64,000 bases of DNA, taken from Leucobacter sp. Psy1. Its GTDB lineage: Bacteria; Actinomycetota; Actinomycetes; Actinomycetales; Microbacteriaceae. The DNA lies in the NCBI RefSeq assembly GCF_020096995.1, contig NZ_CP083692.1:248001-312000 (forward strand), read 5' to 3'. Positions 32,968-42,188 of the stretch are shown in pieces (the stretch's first letter is position 1; every line of letters begins with the position of its first letter). Both the position numbers and the translations under genes were made by a program. The notes beneath the pieces are model-generated. The model saw only the letters and a list, made by a program, of their open reading frames with translations, had not been told where the DNA came from and did no database searches.

Positions 32968-34442
32968 CAGGGGGAGGGCTCGCCCGGGTCATCCGGGTCG
33001 TTCGGACGCTTCCGGCGCGAGAGCAGCAGCGCCCCGACGCCGATGAGCACGAGGACGACGGCGCCGAGGATCCACGGCACCAGGGAGTCGGATCCGGTCT
33101 CCGCGAGCGTCTGCGCCTGCGATGGCGCCTGCTGCTGGGAGTCCGCCACGGCGACAGTTCCGGAGGCCGCGTCCACTCCGAACCCCGTTGAAGCGGGACT
33201 CAGGAAGTTGCGGTCCTGCAGCTCCGGGTCGGGGAACGACAGGGACGCCGTGAGCGTGAACTCCCCTGCAGGGAGGGTGTCGCCGAAGTCGGCGCTCCAG
33301 GTGCCGTCGCCGGCGAGCGACACGTCGATGTCGTCGGAGGGCAGCGCTCGCGCGGTGCGCTCACCCGCGAGGGTGACCGCGAAGTCGAGGGCAGGCACGT
33401 CGTCCGCCACGAACGCGGCGTCGAGGGTGCCGGTGACCCGTGAGGGTGCGTCGTCAGCGGCGAAGCGCTGCCCGTCAGCGACCGAGGTGAACGTGATCGG
33501 GTCGAAGAAGAATGCGTATGTCGTGAGGTATCCCGCACGCTCGCCTTCCGCTTCCTCCTGGAACAAGGTCATCGACGCCCAGCCCCGGGTGACGGGCGCG
33601 TCGAGGGAGATCGCCCAGTTGCCGTCGGCCCCGACGGTCGTCAGCAGCTCGTTCGAAGCGCCGGGTTCTTCTGACCCGTGGACACCATGGACGATGAAGA
33701 CCGACAGCTCGGCGCCCGGGATGCCGGTGCCGGCGAGCGACTGCAACGGCCCCGTGTAGAGTCCCGCCTCGGAGATCCCGGAGAGCGTCGGCGCGTCCTC
33801 GCCACTCGCCGAGTCGAAGACGACGAAGATGACCATGTCCCCGCTGGTCTCCTCGCCCACGGTCTGCGAGACGCTGACGACGTACATTCCCGCGGGCAGC
33901 GGATCTCCGGACTCGTCGAAGTCGACGCTCCACGTCCCGTCGTCGGCAACCTGGTCGTCGACGGTTTCGGTGACTTCCTCGTCGACCCACTCGATCTCGG
34001 TGACGAATTCGGCACCCGGCTCTCCGGTACCGGAGACCGCTGTGGGGGCGTCCTCGCTCTCGAAGAACTCGTCATCGGGGATCGACGTGATCTGGATCGG
34101 CGCGACCGGTGTCGCGGGCGGCTCCTCGGGAGACGGCGCATCCGGCGCCGCGTCCGCGTCGGTCTCGTCGACGGGAGCCTCCGCGCCCTCCCGCTCGAGT
34201 GCCTCCTCGGGGGAGGGAGCCTCGGTCGTTGGAGCGTCGTTGGTGCCTTCCCGGTCCGGCGGCGTGACGTCCGTCAGCTCGTCGTCCGGCGCGAGGGCGC
34301 TCGGGTCAGTGGTGGGTGTGGTCTCCACGCTCGCCGGAGGTGCGTCGGTGGTTTCCAGTGCGTGCGCCGGCATGGCCACACCGAGGCTCGCGAGGGCGAT
34401 GGCGAGGGCCGCGCCGAGAGCGAAGGGGCGTCGTTGCTGCAT
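32967..34442 (-). CDS. LAETG-anchored cell-surface protein with Ig-like modules
   Basis: 491 residues. A signal peptide ends near AMPAHA; a Pro/Thr/Glu/Asp-rich stretch to about residue 115 is followed by three Ig-like modules (starting at PIQITSIPDDEFFESEDAPT, APTLSGISEAGLYTG and ITFTSVADGQRFAADDAPS), then a LAETG sorting signal, a membrane helix and the tail RRKRPNDPDD. No catalytic motif is seen; an adhesin or structural surface protein. The first module is close to one in the metalloprotease at 15624. Confidence 0.85.
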   Translation of the reverse strand: MQQRRPFALGAALAIALASLGVAMPAHALETTDAPPASVETTPTTDPSALAPDDELTDVTPPDREGTNDAPTTEAPSPEEALEREGAEAPVDETDADAAPDAPSPEEPPATPVAPIQITSIPDDEFFESEDAPTAVSGTGEPGAEFVTEIEWVDEEVTETVDDQVADDGTWSVDFDESGDPLPAGMYVVSVSQTVGEETSGDMVIFVVFDSASGEDAPTLSGISEAGLYTGPLQSLAGTGIPGAELSVFIVHGVHGSEEPGASNELLTTVGADGNWAISLDAPVTRGWASMTLFQEEAEGERAGYLTTYAFFFDPITFTSVADGQRFAADDAPSRVTGTLDAAFVADDVPALDFAVTLAGERTARALPSDDIDVSLAGDGTWSADFGDTLPAGEFTLTASLSFPDPELQDRNFLSPASTGFGVDAASGTVAVADSQQQAPSQAQTLAETGSDSLVPWILGAVVLVLIGVGALLLSRRKRPNDPDDPGEPSP

Positions 34443-34591
34443 GGTGCTCCTCGAAAGTGGTGCCAGTGTCCCGATTCGGCGCCGCCTTACGACGAAGCGT
34501 CCTCTGTCTGTGGAGCATACTCACAGGAACTCCGGAGAAACAACACATCCGTTGTCGACACGCCGAAACGTTGGAGTCCCACCGGCAACGT

Positions 34592-35623
34592 TCATTCCGC
34601 CAGTATGAGCTGCCCCTCGGGGGTGTGCACCTGTCCCACCGCGCGAGTGCGCGGTCCGATGCGCTGGTTCATGTGCTTCACGGTGCGCAGCACGACCGAT
34701 CGGTCCCCGATGTGGGCGTCGGCGAGGGCTTTCTGGAGGGCGATCTCGAACCGGCTCACATCGGAGATCTGCCTGAGCCAGACGGCGAGAATCAAGTTGT
34801 AGCGACTGGCCGAGGTGACGGCGAGCCGCACCTCCGGCACCGAGGAGATGCTCCGCTGCGCTGCGACGAGCGCCCGACCTGAGGCCTCGATGAAGTACCA
34901 GGTGTACACCGGCCAGTCGGAGGCTTCACGGGCGATATCGGTGCGGAAGGCGAGCGCTCCCGATTGGCGGAGCGTGGCGATGCCGTCGGCGAGACGCTGC
35001 GCCGAGATTCCCGTGCGCTCGGCCATGTCCGAGATCGGGGCGCGTCCGTCGGCCCAGAGCTCGCGCATGAGGGCCGCATCCACGTCTGCTGGCACCCGCG
35101 TCGCAGCGCGCGAACGGGGCGGAGGGGGAGCGGGGACCCGCTCGATCTCCTCGGGTTTCAGGGCCCGCAAGCGCCAGTCGCCGCCGTCGACGAGAGTTTC
35201 ACTCACGAGGTGGCTGCGCACCGTGCGTACTCCGGCGAGGGCGCCGAGGTCGTAGGTCAGGAACTGCGATGAGGCGGCCAGATCCTCGAACACGATCAGT
35301 GCGAGGAGCGTGCGAGCGCCCGAGCCGAAGTCGAGCACCTTGACACGGGGGTCGCGCGTGAGCTGCTCCGCCACGGCCTCGCTGTGCGCAAGCTCGCAAT
35401 CGATCTCGAGGAGGGTGAGCTGGCCGCGGGTATCGACACCGGTCACCCACGCCAGTCCCTCTGCGCTGATGCGCTCCCAGCGCCGTGCCAGTGTCCCCGC
35501 GCCGACCCCGACGACCGGTGCGAGCTGATTCCATGACGCGCGGGGTTCGACCTGGAGGGCGTGGAGCAGCCGAAGGTCGGTGTGATCGAGCGCCGGCGCA
35601 CTCAATCGCGCCTCCGGCCGCAA
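34592..35623 (-). CDS. Lrp/AsnC-family regulator, double-domain
   Basis: 343 residues, twice the usual Lrp length. Two AsnC-type HTH/ligand-domain repeats: LDHTDLRLLHALQVEPRASW at residues 12-31 and DVDAALMRELWADGRAPISD near 180-199, each followed by a RAM-like alpha/beta half. It is divergent from the M20D hydrolase/DUF3100 pair, with a 168-bp gap that holds an inverted repeat, and so probably regulates that pair in response to an amino acid-like ligand. Confidence 0.85.
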   Translation of the reverse strand: MRPEARLSAPALDHTDLRLLHALQVEPRASWNQLAPVVGVGAGTLARRWERISAEGLAWVTGVDTRGQLTLLEIDCELAHSEAVAEQLTRDPRVKVLDFGSGARTLLALIVFEDLAASSQFLTYDLGALAGVRTVRSHLVSETLVDGGDWRLRALKPEEIERVPAPPPPRSRAATRVPADVDAALMRELWADGRAPISDMAERTGISAQRLADGIATLRQSGALAFRTDIAREASDWPVYTWYFIEASGRALVAAQRSISSVPEVRLAVTSASRYNLILAVWLRQISDVSRFEIALQKALADAHIGDRSVVLRTVKHMNQRIGPRTRAVGQVHTPEGQLILAE

Positions 35624-35654
35624 TCTGCGCAGATATTCGTCATAGAGACGATTA

Positions 35655-35675
35655 TTCCGCAGTTTTTATTCGGAA
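35655..35675. promoter_or_regulatory. AT-rich inverted repeat, candidate AsnC-type site
   Basis: TTCCG-N11-CGGAA with a T-rich centre lies 32 bases from the regulator start, in the divergent gap before the hydrolase gene. Symmetric sites with AT-rich centres are usual for Lrp/AsnC proteins. Confidence 0.4.
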
Positions 35676-35791
35676 CTCACGTGGCCGCACCGAGATCGCG
35701 CAGAATCAAGGAGGCCTCCGCTCTGAGTTCGGTACATCGATCGAGCCGACTCGGCGCCGCACACGACGACGTGAAGGAACACGAACCGCGC

Positions 35792-37054
35792 ATGAATGAC
35801 ACCGTCACCGACACCGCAGCCTCAGGCGTCACCCCCGCCACCGGCATCAAGAACCGGGCGTACGCAGATGTCGAGGAGCGCCGCGCGCAGCTGCTCGACC
35901 TCAGCCGCCGCATCCACGAGCACCCCGAGCTTTCGTGGGAGGAGCACGACGCTGCCGCGTTGATCGCCGAAACGATGCGCGACGCCGGCTTCGATGTCAC
36001 GACCGCGGCCTACGGTCTCGACACCGCCTTCGAAGCCGTCTACGGCAGTGGTGACTTCACGGTCGCCGTGTGCGCCGAGTACGACGCGCTGCCAGGCATC
36101 GGGCACGCCTGCGGACACAACGTGATCGCGGCTTCGGGCGTCGGGGCCGCGCTGGCGCTCGCCGCCGTCGCGGATGACCTCGGCCTGCGGGTGAAGCTGC
36201 TCGGCACCCCGGCCGAAGAACACGGAGGCGGCAAGTGCGCCATGCTCGAGGCCGGCGCCTGGGAGGACGTCGACATCTCTCTCATGGTGCACGGCATGTC
36301 CGAGACGCCGGGGATGACCGGTGACAACCATCGTGCCGCCGCCATGCGCTCGACCGCCGTCGAGCGCTTCGAGGTCGTCTTCACGGGGAAGACCGCACAC
36401 GCGGCCGGTGCCCCCGAGCAGGGCATCAACGCGGGCAACGCGGCGATCCTGAGCCTCAATGCGATCGCGATGCTTCGTCAGCAGCTTCCGAAGGAGACGA
36501 ACCTCAACGCGTTCATCTCGGAGGGCGGCCAGGCGACCAACATCATTCCCGACCGCACCGTCGTACAGATGGAGCTGCGAGCCTACGACCTCGACATCTG
36601 GCGCGAGATGAAGCAGCACGTGCTCAAGTGCTTCGAGGGCGCGGCGATCGCGACCGGATGCGCGTGGGACTGGGCTCCGACGGAGTACCCCTACGCGCCG
36701 CTGGCGCCGGATGAGCGCTTGGCGGCCATCTGGGATGCCAACCTCGAGAGCCTCGGCCGTACGCTCGACGACACCACATCGGGAGGGGGATCGACGGACA
36801 TGGGGAACGTCTCCCAGGTCGTGCCGTCGATCCACCCGCTCATCACCTTCCGCGGAACGACCGCACCGCCCCACAACCCCGGTTTCACGGAGGCGGCCAT
36901 CTCCGAGACCGCGAACGACGCCGTGATCGACAGTGCGCGCGCACTCGCCGCGACCGTCATCGACGTCGCCGCCGATCCCGAGCTGCGTGCCGACTATCTG
37001 GGGCGCACGGCTGCGCGCCCCGCGGGCGCCACGCAGGTCCCGTTCTCGGCCTAG
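35792..37054 (+). CDS. M20D-family amidohydrolase (p-aminobenzoyl-glutamate hydrolase-like)
   Basis: 420 residues from the ATG at 35792 (GAAGGAAC upstream); the open frame extends back to 35561 without a better start. Metal and catalytic marks: IHEHPELSWEEHDAA, CAEYDALPGIGHACGHNVIA (metal Cys/His), TPAEEHGGGK, MVHGMSET, and GGGSTDMGNVSQVVPS near the C-terminus, the pattern of AbgB. It cleaves an N-acyl/aryl amide of an amino acid. It precedes a DUF3100 membrane protein, the possible importer of its substrate. Confidence 0.85.
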   Translation: MNDTVTDTAASGVTPATGIKNRAYADVEERRAQLLDLSRRIHEHPELSWEEHDAAALIAETMRDAGFDVTTAAYGLDTAFEAVYGSGDFTVAVCAEYDALPGIGHACGHNVIAASGVGAALALAAVADDLGLRVKLLGTPAEEHGGGKCAMLEAGAWEDVDISLMVHGMSETPGMTGDNHRAAAMRSTAVERFEVVFTGKTAHAAGAPEQGINAGNAAILSLNAIAMLRQQLPKETNLNAFISEGGQATNIIPDRTVVQMELRAYDLDIWREMKQHVLKCFEGAAIATGCAWDWAPTEYPYAPLAPDERLAAIWDANLESLGRTLDDTTSGGGSTDMGNVSQVVPSIHPLITFRGTTAPPHNPGFTEAAISETANDAVIDSARALAATVIDVAADPELRADYLGRTAARPAGATQVPFSA

Positions 37055-37178
37055 CGAGTTCCCGGACGCCCGCATCGGCGCCAGGCACCCGATCCCACGT
37101 CATCCGTGACCGCCCTTCTCTTCTCTCCCCATCACCGATTCGTCCACCGCTGAGCGAATCCCTGTCGAAAGAACCGCA

Positions 37179-38591
37179 ATGAACCAGCTCAACCATGATC
37201 AGAGCGCAGAGCCGAGCCAAACGAGGGCGGCCGAGTCCGACTCGGGTATCGCCGCAGTCGGACGCGAGGTGAGGTACTCCTTCCGCACACCGCAGCTCTG
37301 GATTCTCGTACTGCTCGTGGTCACCGTGTCCGCCGCCGCGCAGGCGATCGGGCCGGCGATGCTTCCGGTCGGGTCGATCACGCTGACCCTCCTCCCGATG
37401 ATCTGGGGACTGCTCATCGCCGCGGTGATCTCCGTGCAGCGCCTGAAGCCGCTCCCGGTCAACCTGCAGCACGCGGCGGGAGTCGTCATGGCGGTCGCGG
37501 TGCTGCTGCTCTGCGCGCGTCTCTCGTTCACGATGGGCCCGAACCTCATGCTGATCGTGCAGGCGGGTCCCGCGCTGCTGCTGCAGGAGCTCGGGAACGT
37601 CTTCGGCTCGATCCTGCTGGCGCTGCCGCTGGCCGTGCTCCTGCGGATGGGGCCGGCGACGGTCGGCGCCACCTTCTCCATCGATCGTGAAGCCGCCTTC
37701 GCGATGGTCACCGAGCGCTTCGGCGCGAATTCTCAGCAGTACCGCGGTGTGCTCTCGATGTACGTGTTCGGCTCGGTGTTCGGCGCGATCATCGTCACCC
37801 TCACGGCCTCCGTCGCCTCGGCGCTCGGGGTGTTCGACCCGCTTGCGCTCGCCATGGGCGCGGGTGTCGGCTCCGGTTCGATGATGGCTGCCGGCGCCGC
37901 AGCGGTCGCCGCGGCGCACCCCGAGATGCAGGAGCAGGTGCTCGCACTCGCGACGTCGGCGAACCTCATCGCCAGCCTCGCGGGCATCTACCTCGGGGTA
38001 TGGGTCTCGCTGCCCGTGGCCGATCGGTTCTACAAGTTCCTCACGCGCAACCAGCATGCGACCCTCCCCGGCCGGAAGCCGAAGGGCACCCTGGTCACGG
38101 AGAAGATCCAGGCCGTGGAAGCGGCGGTGCTCGACACTCCGAACGTCCGCATGTCGCTCTGGACCTCCCTCACGATCTTCTGCCTCGGCGGCATCGTCGT
38201 CGCTGCGATCGCCGCGCGCAGCTTCTCCTGGGACATGGTCATCACCTACGCGCTCCTCGCCGCGCTGGTCGCGCTCGGGATCGGGGTCGCGCGCCTGACG
38301 CGGGGTAAGGTGCCGGCACTCATCGTGGTGTCGACGCTCGGCGTGCTCTCCACCGCACCGATCTCACCGATCGCGCCCTGGGTGCTCGGAGTGTCGGAGT
38401 CCGTCGACTTCCTCTCCGTCATCACCGTGATGCTGACCGTCGCGGGTCTCAGCATCGGCAAGGATGTGCCGATGCTGAAGACCATCGGCTGGAAGATCAT
38501 TCCCGTCGGCATCGTGGTCATCGCTGCGACCTACATCGCTTCGACGACGATCGCGCACTTCGTTCTGATGGCGTGGGGGAGCCCCGCGTAG
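37179..38591 (+). CDS. DUF3100-family membrane protein, probable transporter
   Basis: 470 residues with about ten to twelve hydrophobic segments, starting with a 30-residue cytoplasmic tail. Features I recognise from DUF3100 proteins are the GPALLLQELGNVFGSILLAL, ATVGATFSIDREAAFAMV and GAGVGSGSMMAAGAAAVAA stretches. The function of this family is not established. Its place after an AbgB-like hydrolase and a divergent AsnC regulator suggests substrate uptake or product export. Confidence 0.75.
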   Translation: MNQLNHDQSAEPSQTRAAESDSGIAAVGREVRYSFRTPQLWILVLLVVTVSAAAQAIGPAMLPVGSITLTLLPMIWGLLIAAVISVQRLKPLPVNLQHAAGVVMAVAVLLLCARLSFTMGPNLMLIVQAGPALLLQELGNVFGSILLALPLAVLLRMGPATVGATFSIDREAAFAMVTERFGANSQQYRGVLSMYVFGSVFGAIIVTLTASVASALGVFDPLALAMGAGVGSGSMMAAGAAAVAAAHPEMQEQVLALATSANLIASLAGIYLGVWVSLPVADRFYKFLTRNQHATLPGRKPKGTLVTEKIQAVEAAVLDTPNVRMSLWTSLTIFCLGGIVVAAIAARSFSWDMVITYALLAALVALGIGVARLTRGKVPALIVVSTLGVLSTAPISPIAPWVLGVSESVDFLSVITVMLTVAGLSIGKDVPMLKTIGWKIIPVGIVVIAATYIASTTIAHFVLMAWGSPA

Positions 38592-38597
38592 CCGGCA

Positions 38598-38631
38598 TTA
38601 CATAGACAGACAATGTAAATAGTGGTATTCT
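38598..38631 (+). promoter_or_regulatory. Promoter and overlapping MarR operator candidate
   Basis: TTACAT-N9-ATGTAA (38598-38618) is a 21-bp interrupted palindrome. A promoter overlaps it: TAGACA (38603-38608), 17-base spacer, TATTCT (38626-38631). Transcription would start about base 38638, at or next to the ATG at 38639, so the MarR mRNA is probably leaderless and repressed by its own product. Confidence 0.6.
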
Positions 38632-38638
38632 CGTGGGC

Positions 38639-39094
38639 ATGACGGCAGCGGATGAATTGCGGAACGATGCAGATGGTCGTTCCGCCGTCGATCTCATCGT
38701 CGCCGCCAGCCGGTTCACCCGACGAGCGGGACGGGTCCCCGGATTCACCTACTCCTCCACCGCATGGCGCGTGCTCGCCGAACTCGAGCAGCGCGGGCCG
38801 ATGCGCATCAGCGACCTCGTGCATCTGCAGCGGGTCACGCAGCCGACGATGACCTCGCTCGTGCAGCGGCTGGAAGGCGAGGAGTGGGTGGTGAGGGAAC
38901 CCGACCCGCACGACGGACGCGCCACCCTGGTGAGGCTCACCGATTGCGGAATCACCGCCCTCGGCGACTACCGCAGGGCGGCCGCAGCACGCGTCGCCCC
39001 GCTCCTCGCCGAGCTCACGGAGTTCGACCGCGCGACACTGACTCGCGCCGCCGAGCTGCTCGAGCGGATGAGCGATCACCCCGCGCTCTCCTGA
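38639..39094 (+). CDS. MarR-family transcriptional regulator
   Basis: 151 residues. Winged HTH: FTYSSTAWRVLAELEQRGPM, RISDLVHLQRVTQPTMTSLV (recognition helix) and the wing LEGEEWVVREPDPHDGRATL. The start at 38639 has no ribosome-binding site, fitting a leaderless transcript. The likely operator lies just upstream, so the gene is probably autoregulated. It precedes an MFS exporter-type gene in the same direction, a common efflux pair. Confidence 0.9.
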   Translation: MTAADELRNDADGRSAVDLIVAASRFTRRAGRVPGFTYSSTAWRVLAELEQRGPMRISDLVHLQRVTQPTMTSLVQRLEGEEWVVREPDPHDGRATLVRLTDCGITALGDYRRAAAARVAPLLAELTEFDRATLTRAAELLERMSDHPALS

Positions 39095-39197
39095 GCGCGC
39101 GACGCGAACGAACCGGCTTCTCACACCCGCACCAGACCGAGGAGCCATCACGAGCACCGCACTCGAACCCCAACCCGATACCGCATCACGACCGGCC

Positions 39198-40487
39198 GTG
39201 AGCGGCGCTTCCCGCGACGCGCACGCGTCCGCAGAGCGCCCGTCGATCCTGAAGCAGCCGATCACCGTGTGGGCGATCGCTTTCGCCTGCACCGTATCGT
39301 TCATGGGCATCGGCCTCGTCGACCCGATCCTGCCGGCGATCAGCCACGACCTCGGCGCGACGCCCAGCCAGACGATGCTGCTCTTCACCAGCTACCTCTT
39401 CATCACGGGCATTGCGATGTTCTTCACCAGCTGGGTCTCCAGCTGGATCGGAGTGCGATGGACGCTCGTCGCCGGCCTCGTGCTCGTCGTCGCCTTCGCA
39501 GCGCTGGCTGGCGCTTCGGGCACGGTCAACGAGATCATCGGCTTCCGGGCAGGGTGGGGCCTCGGCAACGCCCTCTTCATCTCCACGGCGCTCGCGGCGA
39601 TCGTCGGCGCGGCCTCCGGGGGATCGCGGCAGGCGATCGTCCTCTACGAGGCGGCGCTCGGCCTCGGCATGGCGGTCGGGCCCCTCCTCGGCGGAGCGCT
39701 CGGCTCCGTCTCCTGGCGCGGGCCATTCTTCGGCACCGCAGCCCTGATGGCCATCGCGCTCGTCGCGATCCTCGTCCTGCTGCGTGCTCCGAAGCGTGAC
39801 GCCGCCGCACCGAAGGCGGAACGGCTCTCGATCTTCGCCTCGATCCGGGCGCTGCGCCACCCCGCTCTGCTGACCCTCGCGATCGTCGCGGTGTTCTACA
39901 ACTTCGGGTTCTTCACGCTGCTGGCCTACAGCCCCTACCCGATGGAGGCGGCTGCAGCTGCGACCGGCGGAGAGTTCGGGGCGCACGAACTCGGTCTCGT
40001 CTTCTTCGGCTGGGGACTCGCACTGGCGATCACCTCGGTGGCGGTCGCACCGGCGCTCACCCGTCGTTTCGGACTGCGCCCCGTGCTCTTCACCATGCTC
40101 GGCGGGCTCGCCGTGCTCCTCGGGCTCCTCGGGGTCTTCGTGGACAGCCTGCCCGTGCTGATCGGGATCGTCATCGCGGCGGGGTTGCTGCTCGGCATCA
40201 TGAACACGGCGCTCACGGAAGCCGTCATGGAGGCCACCGATCTGCCGCGCAACGTCGCCTCGTCGGCCTACTCGGGCGTCCGTTTCATCGGCGGCGCGAT
40301 CGCACCGGCCGTCGCCGGACCGATGGCAGCGGCGTGGGGCACCGGGGTGCCCTACTGGGCCGGCGCTGCAGCGCTCGTCGTCTCGATCATCGCGCTCGTC
40401 GCCGGTGGTCGTCGGCTCGCCCATATCGGTCAGCCCCACCAGGCCGAGGAGGAGGCCGCCGCCATCGGGCTCGGCGACGCCGACTAG
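39198..40487 (+). CDS. MFS transporter (drug efflux type)
   Basis: 429 residues from the GTG at 39198, which has no ribosome site. Twelve helices with DHA1-type motifs: DPILPAISHDLGATPSQTMLL, GFRAGWGLGNALFISTALA and YEAALGLGMAVGPLLGGALG (motif C). A good Shine-Dalgarno (GAGGAG, 39139-39144) lies in front of in-frame ATC (39147) and ACG (39150) codons, and the extra residues would read TSTALEPQPDTASRPA, a plausible N-terminus, so a non-standard start is possible. Pairs with the MarR gene; probably exports a toxic compound. Confidence 0.85.
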   Translation: MSGASRDAHASAERPSILKQPITVWAIAFACTVSFMGIGLVDPILPAISHDLGATPSQTMLLFTSYLFITGIAMFFTSWVSSWIGVRWTLVAGLVLVVAFAALAGASGTVNEIIGFRAGWGLGNALFISTALAAIVGAASGGSRQAIVLYEAALGLGMAVGPLLGGALGSVSWRGPFFGTAALMAIALVAILVLLRAPKRDAAAPKAERLSIFASIRALRHPALLTLAIVAVFYNFGFFTLLAYSPYPMEAAAAATGGEFGAHELGLVFFGWGLALAITSVAVAPALTRRFGLRPVLFTMLGGLAVLLGLLGVFVDSLPVLIGIVIAAGLLLGIMNTALTEAVMEATDLPRNVASSAYSGVRFIGGAIAPAVAGPMAAAWGTGVPYWAGAAALVVSIIALVAGGRRLAHIGQPHQAEEEAAAIGLGDAD

Positions 40488-40492
40488 GGTTC

Positions 40493-40521
40493 GCCCCGCG
40501 CGGCACGAAGTCGCGCGGGGC
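40493..40521. terminator. Hairpin terminator between convergent genes
   Basis: GCCCCGCGCG (40493-40502) pairs with CGCGCGGGGC (40512-40521) around a 9-base loop. It fills the 49-bp gap between the MFS gene and aspC and could serve both strands. Confidence 0.7.
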
Positions 40522-40536
40522 TCGCCCGTGGCGGTC

Positions 40537-41736
40537 TTACGCCAGCAGATCCTGAATGCGGCGGATGCCCTCGACGAGCGCTTCGTCGCCGAGCGCGTAG
40601 CTGAATCGCAGGTAGCCGCTGGGCCCGAAGGCTTCACCCGGCACGGCGGCGACCTCGGCCTCGGTAAGGATCAGGTCGGCCAGCTCGAGCGACGTGGTGG
40701 GGGTGACCCCGCGGATCTCTCGGCCGAGCGCATCGGTCACGTCCACGTAGGCGTAGAACGCGCCCTCTGGCGTGGGACAGCGGAAACCGGGAACACGGTT
40801 CAGCTCCTCGACGATGAGCTTGCGGCGCCGATCGAACGCGAGACGCATCTCCTCGATCGGTTCCTGCGGGCCCGTGAGGGCGGCGATCGCGGCGCGCTGC
40901 GCGATGTTGTTGATGTTGGACGTCAGGTGCGACTGGAGGTTCGACGCGCCCTTGATGACGTCTGCGGGGCCGACCATCCAGCCGACGCGCCACCCGGTCA
41001 TCGCGAAGGTCTTCGCGACCCCGTTGACGAGGATCGTGCGGTCCTGCAGCGCGGGAACCGCCTCGACGATCGACACGGCGCGCACGCCGTCGTAGGTGAG
41101 GTTCTGGTAGATCTCATCGGCGATGACCCAGAGTCCGTGCGACTCGGCCCACTCGCCGATGGCGCGGGTCTCCTCGGGGGAGTAGACGGCACCGGTCGGG
41201 TTCGAGGGCGAGACGAACAGCAGCACCTTCGTGCGCTCGGTGCGCGCGGCCTCGAGCTGTTCGACGGTGACCTTGTATTCCTGGTCTGCACCGGCGAACA
41301 CGTCGACGGCGACGCCGTCGGCGAGCGCGATCGCCTCGGGGTAGGTGGTCCAGTAGGGGGAGGGGACGATGACCTCGTCGCCCGGGTCGAGCAGCACCTG
41401 GAAGGCCTGGTAAACGCCCTGCTTCCCGCCGTTCGTGACGATCACCTGCGCGGGCTCGACCTGCCAACCGGAGTCCCGGGCGGTCTTGGCCGCGATCGCC
41501 TGGCGCAGCTCGGGTAGGCCGACGGCCGCCGTGTAGCGGAAGTTCTTCGGGTCGTCGAGGGCGGCGCGTGCTGCGTCGACGATGTGCTCAGGCGTCGCGA
41601 AGTCCGGCTCGCCCGCGGCGTAGCTGATGACGGGCCGACCCTCGGCCTGGAGGGCCTTCGCTTTCGCGTCGACCTTCAGGGTCGCGGACTCGGCGATGGC
41701 GGAAATCTTCTTCGACAGGCGACTCTCGGTGCTCAC
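40537..41736 (-). CDS. aspC: Aspartate aminotransferase (class Ib)
   Basis: 399 residues from the GTG at 41736; the frame reaches 41898 but the extra part is shadow sequence. PLP fold type I: YAAGEPDF near residue 39, [20 protein letters not shown] and the Schiff-base Lys242 in [13 protein letters not shown]; the substrate carboxylate Arg is in LRFSYALG near the C-terminus. It interconverts aspartate and 2-oxoglutarate with oxaloacetate and glutamate. In many Microbacteriaceae aspC lies close to secE/nusG; here the urease operon lies between. Confidence 0.92.
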   Translation of the reverse strand: MSTESRLSKKISAIAESATLKVDAKAKALQAEGRPVISYAAGEPDFATPEHIVDAARAALDDPKNFRYTAAVGLPELRQAIAAKTARDSGWQVEPAQVIVTNGGKQGVYQAFQVLLDPGDEVIVPSPYWTTYPEAIALADGVAVDVFAGADQEYKVTVEQLEAARTERTKVLLFVSPSNPTGAVYSPEETRAIGEWAESHGLWVIADEIYQNLTYDGVRAVSIVEAVPALQDRTILVNGVAKTFAMTGWRVGWMVGPADVIKGASNLQSHLTSNINNIAQRAAIAALTGPQEPIEEMRLAFDRRRKLIVEELNRVPGFRCPTPEGAFYAYVDVTDALGREIRGVTPTTSLELADLILTEAEVAAVPGEAFGPSGYLRFSYALGDEALVEGIRRIQDLLA

Positions 41737-41885
41737 CCGAACCAGCCTACGGCACACGGCCTCAGCGGGGGAGTCCCGATCCGCCACAACGAACTTCGAG
41801 GCGAGCGAAACCTGGACGACACACACGCGATATCGGGCCGAAACCGGTCCGCCGTAGCGTAGGTCTCCGATCCGAAGGAGTCCCC

Positions 41886-42188
41886 GTGCGACTATCACCC
41901 CGAGAGCAGGAGAAGCTCATGATCGTCACTGCGGCCGATCTGGCGCGTCGGCGCCAGGCCCGCGGGCTGAAGCTCAATCTGCCCGAGTCGGTGGCGATCA
42001 TCAGCTACGAGCTCATCGAGGGGGCGAGGGACGGGCGCACCGTCGCCGACCTGATGTCGTGGGGGACGACGATCCTGAGTCGTGACGAGGTGATGGAGGG
42101 CGTGCCCGAGCTCATCCACGACGTGCAGATCGAGGCCACGTTCCCCGACGGTACGAAGCTCGTCACCGTCCACGATCCGATCCGCTGA
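41886..42188 (+). CDS. ureA: Urease subunit gamma
   Basis: 100 residues, the normal length, from a GTG with AAGGAG five bases upstream. [27 protein letters not shown] and the [25 protein letters not shown] end are typical of the separate gamma subunit of the (alpha-beta-gamma) trimer. It is the first gene of the urease operon, and its stop overlaps the next start (TGATG). Confidence 0.97.
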   Translation: MRLSPREQEKLMIVTAADLARRRQARGLKLNLPESVAIISYELIEGARDGRTVADLMSWGTTILSRDEVMEGVPELIHDVQIEATFPDGTKLVTVHDPIR

